From Lomentospora prolificans (lineage: Eukaryota > Ascomycota > Sordariomycetes > Microascales > Microascaceae), in contig JARFXM010000008.1 in assembly GCA_029532625.1 (NCBI GenBank), positions 2,232,001-2,296,000 of the forward strand: 64,000 bases of DNA. Direction: 5' to 3'. Below are positions 33,472 through 44,100 of this stretch, in pieces. A model generated the notes under the pieces. That model ran no database searches. It was not told the origin of the DNA and saw only the letters and a list, made by a program, of their open reading frames with translations. Numbering within the stretch: position 1 is the first letter of the stretch; each line of letters opens with the position of its first letter. The position numbers and the translations under genes were made by a program.

Positions 33472-34670
33472 AAGCAAACCGACCCTCCCTTTTGGAGACG
33501 ATTAAATCGACGTCGCGGCTGCGGAGAGGCTGGTCATCTAGAATGGCGAATACTTCAAGTATACTGTATCGATACCCACGAATAGAGAGTCTCGGCGAGG
33601 ACTAGAATTGCATATGATCGAAGGGGAAAAGTCCGAGAAGACTAGGAAGGCAACTAGGGAATTGTGTCAATGAATCACAAATCTGACTCTCATTACTATC
33701 TATATGTGTGACGATGAATCTTGGAGACGTGAGGTTAACCGGCTCGCCCCCTCCTTCCTCGCGCCCTTTGACAACTTTTTGGTGATAAGCTTCGTATGTC
33801 AAGATCCGGTGAGAACTTCCAACCGAGCAGCGCCAGCACCACAACTGCGACCGGGGTCCTAGTGGTATCCGGAGCCCTCAAAGGCTAGAAAACCAATCTC
33901 TGGATAAGTTTTCGAGGATCTTGCTAGGATTCGCATCGTTCGAAACACCATTGGGGAGCAGGATCTCTTTTTTTTTTTTTTTTTTGAGGTGGGTGGGGGG
34001 GGTTTCTTCCTGCTATTGTCTTGTTGGAATAGCCTATCCTCCCTCGTCTGCATATCCTTACTTTGGTGTCGTCATACGGCTTCCCCGCGATCGCTAAATC
34101 ATCAGCCCGACAAAAGCGTACAGCCGTCGATCACCAGCCCAAGATGGGCATCCTCGCAGGATCACCGACCGAGCCGGTCCCGCTGCATGCGACCCAGCAT
34201 CACCACTTCAGAGGCTGGCGAACCGGAGCAATAACCGGGCAAGTGGAGGTTCCTGACGAGAGGGGTTCAAGTTCCAATTGAGTACAAAAAGGGGCAACAA
34301 CGAGCTCTTGTGCCTACTCTGCAGGCTCATTCGGGTAAATACCACACGCGCGGATGGGGTTCCGGGCTTAATATACACGCTTCCGAGAGGTCCAGGTGCG
34401 GCTTGGGTATGTTCTCCACAATCGAGGGGAATGTGACGAGGGCATTGTATTGGTATTTCTTTCCCAGTTCCCGAGGGACTTTATTTGTACGTATGGGTCA
34501 TTATAGATGGGAGTATTCGTAGGGAATAGGAAGGGAGATCTTAGCCGCGATTAGGGATGTGAATATGACCCATGCCCGCCCTTACCCGTTCAATTGGGAC
34601 GTGTTTCCACCAGTGTCCCAGCATTGATTCTGTGTCTCGACCTAGTGGAGCGTAGAGGAATAAGAAAATC
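33472..34670. other. intergenic, NFU1 3' side and glycosidase promoter
   Basis: No gene is seen. An 18-bp T run occupies 33968-33985, followed by a G-rich stretch. The last several hundred bases are the likely promoter of the secreted glycosidase gene at 34671. Confidence 0.45.
33968..33985. repeat. poly(T) run, 18 bp
   Basis: Uninterrupted T18 followed by a GGTGGGTGGGGGGG-like G-rich stretch in the intergenic region. Confidence 0.8.
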
Positions 34671-37011
34671 ATGAAGGGTCTAATGCTCGCTTGGCTCACC
34701 ATTGTGGCCGTCCCCGCGACGGCCGCCATCGACAGGGAGAGCGTAGTCCGCGCTTTCAGCCCCGAGCGGACGGCCAGTTCGGAGGAAACGCCGCTGCAAG
34801 TTGGAAATGGAAACTTTGCGTTCGGCGTAGATGTCACAGGTTTGCAAACGTTCAAGCTCTTTGCTACCATGTCGACGTGGGGATGGCACAGCTTTGCGCT
34901 TCCAGAGGCAGAGAACCAAACTTCTCCAGAAGGTGAGTCTCATAGGCAGTAACATAGAGATTTCTCTACCCACTTTGCTAATAATCATATTTCAGAATTC
35001 AAGGGCGTTGAGTGGGATACCCACGGACGACCGGTCTTCTACAACCAGCCCAACGAGGAACAACCTGACCTCTCCAACTGGCTTCGCGAGAACCCCCATC
35101 GTCTAAACCTGGGCACTCTCGGCTTTTCCTTCGACGAGGAAATCACAGAGGACGACCTCTCGGCCAAATCTCAAACCCTCGATCTCTGGACCGGCCTCAT
35201 CACGTCGTCCTTCGAGTACAAAGACACCCCGGTCACCGTTCAGACAGTCGCGGACCCCAACTCCGACACCGTCGCCGTAACCGTCGACTCCGCCCTCCTC
35301 TCATCCGGAGACCTCCAGCTCTTCCTCGACTTCCCCTACCCCACCAAGGACAAGTTCAACGCCCCATTCGTAGGAGTTTACAACCAGACGGACCTCCACA
35401 ACACGACCCTCCGCAACGTACGCGCCGGCAGCGCCGAGGTGCGCCACGTCCTCGATGAGACGGCGTACAGCGTCTTCCTCCGCTGGGAGGGCAACGCCAC
35501 GGTCTCCGGCCCCGAGGACGGCACGCACAGGTACTCTCTCCGCAGCGAGGGCGAGAGCTTGAGGCTGACGGCTACGTTTGCCGAGCACAAGGTTTGCAGC
35601 AAAACAGCCCCGTCAGTGAATAGGATTAGGGAGGAGGCGGAGATGTGGTGGGGCAACTTTTGGCAGGAGGGCGCCTTTGTGGATTTGACTGCCACGGAGG
35701 TGGAGGAGGCGAGGGAAGTGCAGAGGAGGGTTGTGCTGTCGCAGTATTTGACCGCGGTGAACTCGGCGTCGGATTTGCCGCCTCAGGGTAAGTGGTGATA
35801 ACCCCATGACTTATACCGGCACATGCTAACTCTCTTCTAGAATCCGGTAAGCGTCAGCAAGATAAAAAGAGGAACTCGACTTAGAGTCGAAACTAACATT
35901 GCCTAGGCCTTGTCAACAACGGCTGGTACGGCAAGTTCCACGTAAGTTGTATTCCGCTTCCCATCTAACCCTCCAACTGCTCATCGGTGTCTAGATGGAA
36001 ATGTACCTCTGGCATTCCCTCCCCTTCGCCCTCTGGAACCACTGGCCCCTCCTCGACCGCTCTCTCTCCCACATCTACCCCGACCTCCTCCCCCAAGCCC
36101 TCGACCGCGCCTCCCTCCAAGGCTACAAAGGCGCCCGCTGGGGCAAGATGACCGGGCCGGACTTCAATGATGCCCCAGGCGAAATCAACTCCCTCCTCAT
36201 CTGGCAGCAGCCGCACCCCATGTACTTTGCCGAAACGGAGCGGCGGCGGGCCTCCTCTCCCGAAGAAGAACTCTCCGTGCTGGAAAAGTGGGACAAAGTC
36301 CTCTCGCACACCGCAGACTTCATGGCTTCCTTTGCGTGGTGGAACGAGACGACCGAGCTTTACGATCTCGGCCCACCCATGTATCCCGCCTCGGAAAACA
36401 CCGATCCTAAACTCACGAGGAACCCTCCCTTCGAGCTGGCTTACTGGCGCTTCGGGCTCGACATCGCCATCCAGTGGAAAGAACGCCAAAGCCTCCCGGC
36501 CCCGGAAGAATGGCTCGATGTCCGCGACTACCTTGCTCCCCTACCCACCGTCGACGGAACCTTCCCCGTCTACGAGGGCATCCCCGACATGTGGATCTCC
36601 AACGCCACGACTATGGATCACCCCGCCATGACGGCCATCTACGGCCTTCTTCCCCCGCCTATGTCCGGCCCGGAGCTCGATCTCGACGTGGCGCGTAGCA
36701 CGGCAGAACGCATCAAAGAGTTCTGGGACCTGGACCAGTCCTTCGGCTGGGACTTTCCCATGCTCGCTATGAATAGCCTGAGGCTGGGTAACGTGGCGGA
36801 AGCGGTTGACTATCTCCTACACCCGACGTTCGCATTTGACGACGCCGGGTATCCTCTCGGAGGTACTAGAGTGCCGACGCCGTACTTTCCTAGCTCGAGC
36901 TCATTCTTGATCGCGGTTGGTATGATGGCTGGAGGCTGGGAAGGCGAAGAGGGCCCGCACTTCCCGGAGGAGTGGGAGGCTGCTGTCGAAGGGTTCGGAC
37001 CAACTTTGTGA
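34671..37011 (+). CDS. secreted six-hairpin glycosidase-like protein
   Basis: Five exons (34671-34932, 34996-35787, 35841-35846, 35907-35941, 35995-37011) give 703 aa. The N-terminus MKGLMLAWLTIVAVPATAA is a signal peptide with an Ala-X-Ala cleavage site. At least six N-glycosylation sequons (NQT, NTT, NAT, NET types) support passage through the ER. Recognisable blocks are TPLQVGNGNFAFGVDVTGLQ near the mature N-terminus, the shared MSTWGWHSF, NNGWYGKFHMEMYLWHSLPF, ALWNHWPLLDRSL, GARWGKMTG and PPFELAYWRFGLDIA. The pattern of an N-terminal beta domain, then an (alpha/alpha)6 barrel, fits the six-hairpin superfamily; GH65-like is my best guess but neither GH number nor substrate is certain. No transmembrane segment follows the signal. 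Exon 3 is only 6 nt, yet it supplies residues of the block PPQESGLVNNGWYG. A role in extracellular carbohydrate breakdown is inferred. Confidence 0.85.
35841..35846 (+). other. 6-nt microexon of the secreted glycosidase gene
   Basis: AATCCG lies between CTTCTAG (end of intron 35788-35840) and GTAAGC (start of intron 35847-35906). The upstream intron has GCTAAC and the downstream one ACTAAC at the right distance. Joining g + AATCCG + gc gives Glu-Ser-Gly and keeps frame. Skipping it also keeps frame but removes two residues from a block that looks conserved. Confidence 0.75.
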
Positions 37012-37456
37012 GTGGTTCGCTATAGAGTCGAGGGCTGTGAAGGCTCCAGGTTGTTCTCGTGTATCTATTTCGAATTTATGAAAGAGTGTCTCTAGCCGTG
37101 CGGTTCCGTAAATGACGCCGTCCAAACACCATTCATTAACATATCCAGCCGGAACATCTATCCCTCCTGTTAGTAAGCCATCACCATGACACACCAGGAA
37201 CAAAGCCTAAAAAAGCGGGAGGCATCTAGGAGTATCTATAACACGATGCGCTCGAAACCAATGCTCAGATCTCATAACAACATTCCCGCATTTGAAATCC
37301 GCATGCTGGCCAGGGCATTTCACAATATTCTGCCCGCGAGACGGTCTCCTCCTTCCTCCATCCGACCGTCTCTCTAGAGTCCTTTCTCTACCATTCAAAA
37401 AATGACATCCGCCACGAACATACGCCTACCTAGTTCTGAATGAGAACCCCCCTAAT
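37012..37456. other. intergenic between convergent glycosidase and LSM1
   Basis: 445 bp holding two 3' untranslated regions. Nothing else is seen. Confidence 0.5.
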
Positions 37457-38165
37457 TTAGAGTAGAATATCCCCCATATGCTCACCCTCGAATCCGATCT
37501 TGTTCAACCTCCCAATCCGCACCTTGCTCTTCGCCTTCTCCGCGTCCTTCCTCTCGTTCGCCAGCTTCTGCACTAGCTCAGCGTCCGTGGCGTCGTACCC
37601 CGCGGGGGCCTCGTCATCCTTGTCGAGGTCGATTTCGCCTAGGAGGAGCACATTCTCACCGCGCACGAGGAAGATGCCGCGGGGGATATCGGCGTAGAGG
37701 CCCCTCGCGTTTGGGTCAACGGTGCCGTCTTCTTGGAGAGGGGGCGGGACGAAGACGCGCTCGATGGTGGACTGGAGAACGAGGTTGGCTGTTTAACCAA
37801 GATTTGTTAGAGGATCACCGCCTGCCTTGCAAAGCAGCCCGGGGGAGTAGCAACACACCGAACTGGTCCCAGCTTCGCAGCACGCCAATGAGTTTCCTCC
37901 CGTCACGTAGCGCGACCATCAACTTCTCTGTTAAGGTAGGAAAAGGAGAGTCAACAAGAAGTGCCCATACGGCTAGGCCGTGGCGTAGCGATTATCTCTT
38001 ACTATCTGTGAGGTCGAGAAGCTGCGCCGCGGTTGTAAACATCTGGGGGGGTAGCTGCTGCGGCGCAGGGGGGGCTTGGAGAGGCCCTGGTGTGCCCCCG
38101 ACTGGAGGAGGCACCCCTCCCCCGCCACCGCGGGGTCCGGAATCGGATATCGTCAGGTTCTCCAT
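37457..38165 (-). CDS. LSM1: Sm-like protein LSm1, mRNA decay
   Basis: Three exons (38165-38003, 37927-37859, 37788-37457) give 187 aa. LSm1 is the distinguishing subunit of the cytoplasmic Lsm1-7 ring that binds oligoadenylated mRNA 3' ends and promotes decapping in P-bodies. The Sm fold occupies about residues 48-125: LLDLTDKKLMVALRDGRKL and GVLRSWDQFANLVLQSTIE form Sm1, and FLVRGENVLLLGEIDLDKDD forms Sm2. The N-terminal 45 residues are Gly/Pro/Gln-rich and the C-terminus has a charged helix (KLANERKDAEKAKSKVRIG), the extended LSm1 tail. Introns begin GTAAGA and GTGTGT. It is longer than human LSm1 (133 aa) because of the N-terminal low-complexity part, common in filamentous fungi. Confidence 0.94.
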
Positions 38166-40464
38166 CGTGTCATTTAGGGTGTGGGGAAGTGTTTTGTTCG
38201 TTTTATTGGGCCTTTAACTACTATTCCATTAGGTTGAGTGTGCGTGAGAGAGGGGCAGATAAGTAACGAACACGGGAGGCTGCGTTGTTTTAGCTTTTCG
38301 GTTCAGGCAGAGCTTCACAGAAGCTTGCCCTGGTCACAGCTTGCTATGTCAAACCCTGCTGGCGAACAAGGTCGTAGTGGAGGGGAGGTCTGATGGATAC
38401 AAGGCCGGGTTTACCTTGGGATGGATGAGCTAAGGGCTCGAGAACGAACTCGACCGCAAGAAAGACGTAAATCCCCTTGAGAGGACGGTAGAAAGTGGTA
38501 AGCCGCTCAATATCGGCTCAATATGTAATAAGCAGCGTTGACCTTTCTACCAGAGGTGGATGCTTCAAGCTTTCGGCATTTCCCTGGTTGAACAGACAAT
38601 AGATCCATGAATGCCAGCGCACATCAGCCTCAGTAGGGGTTTGGCCCATCACGTGGTTGCAGCTCCGGAGCAGCTTAGCCGGTCCGGCGCCAGCTGCAAG
38701 TTGTAATCGGATGTCCCGATATTGCCCCGATGCCATGTCATGTTCATGCCACATTCGATGCCTGCAGTCATGGCCCACGTCCTTAAAAGTGTGGCAGCAT
38801 TTGGAGGTCCGAGTCGCCTCAAAAGAAAATATTTGACTTGACATGGTACAACCCTCTTCTCATCAGGGTTGCACCTCGAATTCTGCAGTTACACAACTCT
38901 GCAGGAGACATGTCGCCAATAAAATCTATCTAATGCTAAAGTGGTACTGCCTCTCTCTAATTCTATGACGTGCTTAGAAAATTAACTCCTTGCGCCGTAG
39001 ACTTTTTGTGAGTGAGTGTTCTAGAAACTTTATAGAACCCACACATGGACAACCACTTCTATCTAGTCAAAGCTCTATCTTGTATGCATGTGATATGGGG
39101 AACAGCCTGATTGCCGTGAGGCTCTCTATGTATATGCTACGCGGAAATTTGCTGCATTTTCATCATGTGTTGAATGTGATGCTCGAAAGAGAAGAAAAAG
39201 GAGGAAAACTTGTGAGTGGTCGTTAAGTTAGACAAAAGGAGATCCGCCACATTCGTATGTATCACGACCCTGAACGTCTCCCATAAAGTCTCAAAGTCGT
39301 AAAAAGAAAAAAACCCGATCTCAAAGTTCATCAGAGAGGGGTGGAGCGTACGTAGGGCAGTGGCGAGGCATCAGGACAGATGGGAGAGCAAAGGAGACAC
39401 GAGACAACCATGGCGGTCGATGCTAGATTCGGTGTCTGCTATGTCCTCAAACTGGTTGGCCGCCCAGTACCGCACTTTCCAAACCCCAACAGATAGCATG
39501 ATCTGATCAGGTTCTGAGATGTTGGCCAAGCGTGCGTCGCAGGCAAAGAGATAAAGCATGGCGCACTAAACCCTCACACTCGTTCTCCGTTATTCGCTAA
39601 ATGCATGCTTTGATGATCCGTTCGAAAAGTCCCGTCAAACAATGTCACAGCTCGGCACTCATCTTTAGATCTGCCTCTTCGAGCTCTTCCTGTTGCTCTT
39701 CTTCAATACCATTTCCCTCTATGATCTTGCTCTAATCCCAGACCCATTTTGTGTGCTCCGTCATCACCCGTATGAGCCCTGTTTGTGGTTGGGCATCAAC
39801 CGTGCCTCGGGTAGGGGAGAAAAAGAGAGATTCGATCTGCGAACTGTAAAAAAACATGCTCTATATCAAAACGACAAACTGCCAACAACGCCGTGGATAG
39901 AAATGCAGGTATATATGCCGCTCTTGGTGATACTTTGAGGTAGGCGTAATTTTCCTTGCTCATGAAGAAGGCTCGTAAAGGTAGGGCCATGTGGGGAGGG
40001 AATCGATTCTTCATTCCGGATCATGGCTGAACTATAGGAGACCAAGGCGGGTAGGCATGCGTAGGGCCTGTCGAAATGAAGATTGTCATAATGGCGAAAA
40101 AAAACAGGATTGATAAGAGGCTGACCAGCGTGTTTGAGGATCCCGGAAGAAGTTCGTAACCATGGCCAAGGGCTTCTCATGCTACTAGAATAGCGGTGCC
40201 GTCGATAAGATAGTGGGATCCCGTGACGCCGAGATCCATCTTAACTGTGACACCCACCGAATTAGGGAGGGGAAGCTCAGATATTTGGGGTAGAAGGGAT
40301 AAGGGGTTGAAAGCTAGGCAAAAAGAGTGTGGAACGGGGGCCGAGAAACGTGGTTGTCGTCCGGGTCCTCGCCGAAACTCGGGGTTATGAAGTTGCAAGC
40401 GGAGACCGAACAGGTGCACGTGAGTTGAATAGCCCCTGAGTCCTTTCCACCGTCAAGACGCCTG
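38166..40464. other. intergenic, no gene seen
   Basis: About 2.3 kb between LSM1 and the Nudix gene, both on the minus strand. The left part is the LSM1 promoter. Only short frames without features occur. Confidence 0.45.
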
Positions 40465-41122
40465 TTAGTGTCGCTTCATGGTTGACCGTTCTAGGGCCTC
40501 CTGGAGCTCGGGTCTCGCGGCAAGCGCCTCCTTCGCTTGCTTGAACGTAAACCACTGACGCTCGCGCTTGTGCCTCTCGGGCCATTCGGCCTCTTCCCTT
40601 GTTACGGTAGCCTCGTAGAAACGATACAGCGCTTTGGAACCGTCTTTGGAGCTGTTTTTGGAAGGCTTGGGTGGCCGGGACTCGGTGATATCACCGAGAT
40701 CGTAGTCGATACTAACTATTATTCCCGCTTCTTCCCAAGCTTCGCGCTCAGCAGCCTCCGTACACTCTTCATCAGACTCCCATCCTCCCTTGGGAAGCAC
40801 CCAGCCTTTTCTCCTCGTGGACTGGATGAGGAGGACGTACTTGCGATCTTCGGTCAGCGGTACTACACCGGCCACAAGTCGTTCTCCTTTAGAATTGTAT
40901 CCTAAGGATAAAAGCGTCAGCTCTTGTTTTCACTCGGAATGCAATTAGAGTATGCAATTATCGCCCCTATAAGATAGGATGCCGCGAATTTGCGGACTAG
41001 GTTGGCAATAACTAGCAGAGCTAGCCGGACGGTTGCGCTACATGGAAGAGCCGGGGGAACGTACGCTGCTTAGATCTTCCCGTCCGGGACTCCATGGCTC
41101 GACTGCTTGTTGCGGTAGCCAT
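40465..41122 (-). CDS. DDP1: Nudix hydrolase, diphosphoinositol polyphosphate phosphohydrolase Ddp1/Aps1 type
   Basis: Two exons (41122-41065, 40901-40465) across a 163-bp intron give 164 aa. The family removes phosphate from inositol pyrophosphates and cleaves diadenosine polyphosphates and polyphosphate. The Nudix box GGWESDEECTEAAEREAWEEAG fits GX5EX7REUXEEXGU exactly. The preceding GERLVAGVVPLTEDRKYVLL and STRRKGWVLPKGGWE are typical of the DIPP group. The intron falls inside SKQ/RYNSKGERL, and only splicing recovers this family start. The following DIPP signature GDITESRPPKPSKNS holds an inserted Ser/Lys loop. The start MATATSSRAMESRTGRSKQ may instead be the second Met (residue 10). It is probably cytosolic or nuclear. 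Confidence 0.9.
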
Positions 41123-44100
41123 AGTAGTGGTAAAAATCGGCGCCTGATCACTCCTGGTTGACAGTTCCGGAGCGTTAGGAAGCCAGTTGATAGTAAACCG
41201 CACACCTGGCGACGGTTGGATCGTGCCAAATTGGTTGGATAAACACTGGCACGTCGATCCAAGTAGGTCTTAAGAGGGCTCAGTGCCACTTATGAAGAGA
41301 AGAGGGGGAAGGCAGGAGATGGGGAGAGGAAATGGAAGTGAAAGGAAAGGAAGGGGAAGAGGGCTGAATGTCGTGCAGGGCAAGCTTCGGTTAAGAGTTA
41401 TTAGGCTCCATGGTTGCGCCTTTGATACCGTTTGTGTTTGGCAAGTTCGAGAAATTCAAAGGGATGAGCTTTCAAAAAGGATCCTCCCTTGGCAGCTGAG
41501 CAAGATGAGCCGACAAAGGGTTGATCGAGAACAGTTCTTCAAGTGAAGTGAAGAAGTGCCTGTAACCTGGGTGGGAAGCTGGGTAGCTGGGACTCAGGGA
41601 GGAAAAAAATTATAGGTGCGGGTACCACTCAATGGAGGGGCAATGGAAGGAGGTCCGAATGAATAATAAGGGGAAAGAACAAAGGGTAATAGTGGGGGGA
41701 TGGCTGGCGGGTTCAGCCTGGGACACTACTCTAGCACTGTACTTGATTGTACTTGGAACCTCTTGGGGGAGCTTCGGTTCTGGGCCCTAGCTAATTGGTA
41801 CTAAGCCCAGTAGTAATGGTCACGGAAGCCGCCGTACAGTACGGGAACTGTCTGAGGCAAGGGTGCTGGGAAGGCGGGCAGACTTGGGGAGTTCGGTTGC
41901 AGGGTTGAGGATTGCCCTGGGTTGTTAATTTTTTGATGAGTAGTTGAGTTATATTGGAAAATTGGTAGGGGGCCACAGGTTCGAAGAGTGGAGGCGGGTG
42001 TGATGGGTTCGGGTTCGACGGAGGAATAGAAACGGTGAACTTGTCTTTTCCATCCGCAACGAAGTTTCCGGGTTGGTATGTGGAAGAAAGTTGTCGGTGG
42101 TAGGCTATGATTGTGCAGACTGGAAGTCGAGGCCCAGACAGGAGAGATCTGACGCTGAGCTGCGCGAGCTTGGAGGAAGGTGGCGGTAAGCGTTCGAACA
42201 GCTCAGCTCTGATTCATATATCGCCAGGCTGGCCGGAATGGAACCGCAGGGGTAAAGGTGGTTGATGGCTTGATCAGGCCCTTGGGGCAGGAGCGCGAAA
42301 ACCCAAGGCGGCAAAAGCAGTTTCCCACGCCAGTCGAGTACCCAAACAGAAGGCGAAATTGTCAGCCCAGAACACAGCCTAGTGTGAAAACTGCTCGGAG
42401 ACGGCAGGTGCTAGCGTGACACCTGTCGAGCTGGGCGGTGCCTCTCAGTTTGATTTTCTTTCTGGCCCCTCCTGGACAAGTATTTGCCGTAGGCCCGGAG
42501 TTGGCGCAGAGCAATGACTCCGCCAATAATGGAAGGTCTAAAAGAAATCTTATAATAAGATGTCGAGCACTTGCACAGGGCAAGTGGTACCGTGTGCAAG
42601 GGAAGAGAAGTTTCGGAAAGGATCAATCTAAATTGACGACCATTGACGGAAACAGAGCGATGCAGTACGTAGACTGACGGCAGCAGGACGACAGGGAATA
42701 CTAGATTTGAGATTCAAAGCTCAAGTGCCAGACTATCCACAAGAAGCCCGCTGCTACCGTGGAGGATGTCCAGAGAGATAATCGACGTCAAGCGAGGAGG
42801 AGGGTAGCTTTTCAGGGCAAGCAGACTGGTTATATATTCGAGTGAGCCGCAAGGCAGTACAGGCACGTCAATTTCTTCCACAACTTGAACCCCATGCCAC
42901 CCCATGCCATCCCATGCCATGCTATGCTCCATAGTCGATGTAGGTATGCTGGCACCCCGTCGAGCACAGTCAAAATGTTAGACCGACGCGGAAAAGCATG
43001 GTGTGAAGAATGGGGGTGACAAATGTGGTAGGGTGCAGTACGGTGCCGGCGTTGCCAGCGTAGCGCTGATTGCGCTCTGCGGGCATCGATCTGGGAAAGG
43101 TTTTTTCTCACTGTGGGGGAAAGCCGGAAAGAAATTGGAGACGAAAGGGTCCCGCCAGCGTACATCGCAGCTTCGATGTTCCCTGCCAGCACATACTACA
43201 TGGCGCAGACACCAAGTAGTTGGTGGTACTGTGGTTTCTTACTTCTACCTACTGCTTGCTGGCTTTACCTATCCTCTGCCATGTCCCATTTCGTGCTGGC
43301 TTGATTGCTGGTTTCTGCTGCATTGGTTGAGCTATAGCATCCCCAACTTATGACCCAGCGCGGGTGGCGGCAAGAACGACATAAAGAGTGCGCCATCCCC
43401 CATATTTTCTAGGTCAAGGAGTAATGGCTTCTGTCAAAGAGGTATCTCTACGCGCCCAAGGACAACTACTATTAGTGTTGATCACTCGGTTAGGAAAATA
43501 CTGCCGAGTTCTTGGGAGAGGGGAATTTCCAACACAGGCTACGAGGTGCGAGGTAATGGCAATCCGTGGATGGGTTGGAATGGGATGGGATGGGGGAAGG
43601 GGTGGTGGTGGGGTGCGCAACTAATACCAAACTCCAAAGTGGACATGGAGCACCGCTGGGATACTTGATCAAGGTTTTCGAGATGCAATCAAAGTGTCGC
43701 GTGGAACCCGAAAAGAATCTCTCCATGCACCCGAAGGCATCGGAATCATTCTCTGCCAGTGACGGGTCTGAAGGACGCTGTACAATCTGGTACCCTGCCT
43801 GCACAACAACGCACTTGGCTTTTACTCCCTGGGGGTGGCTGTGAACGACGGGGGGCGTCGAGAAAGTGCCAGGAAGCTGGCGATTGATGCCGCCCGCGTC
43901 CTCAGCTGCTTGCCCGTATCGAGGCGTTTAAAAGGAAAAAATTGTTCCCGTCAAGATCCATCTCCGGAAACGTTTCTGTCACGCTGTGCCCGGGAGCCGC
44001 ACGTCATTGGTCTATCAGTTTTGAGCTAGCACCGGCAGGATGGGTAGCTGTAAAAATCACCACCAGACAAATGTAGAGTGAGCGCACGTGTTTGAAGCCC

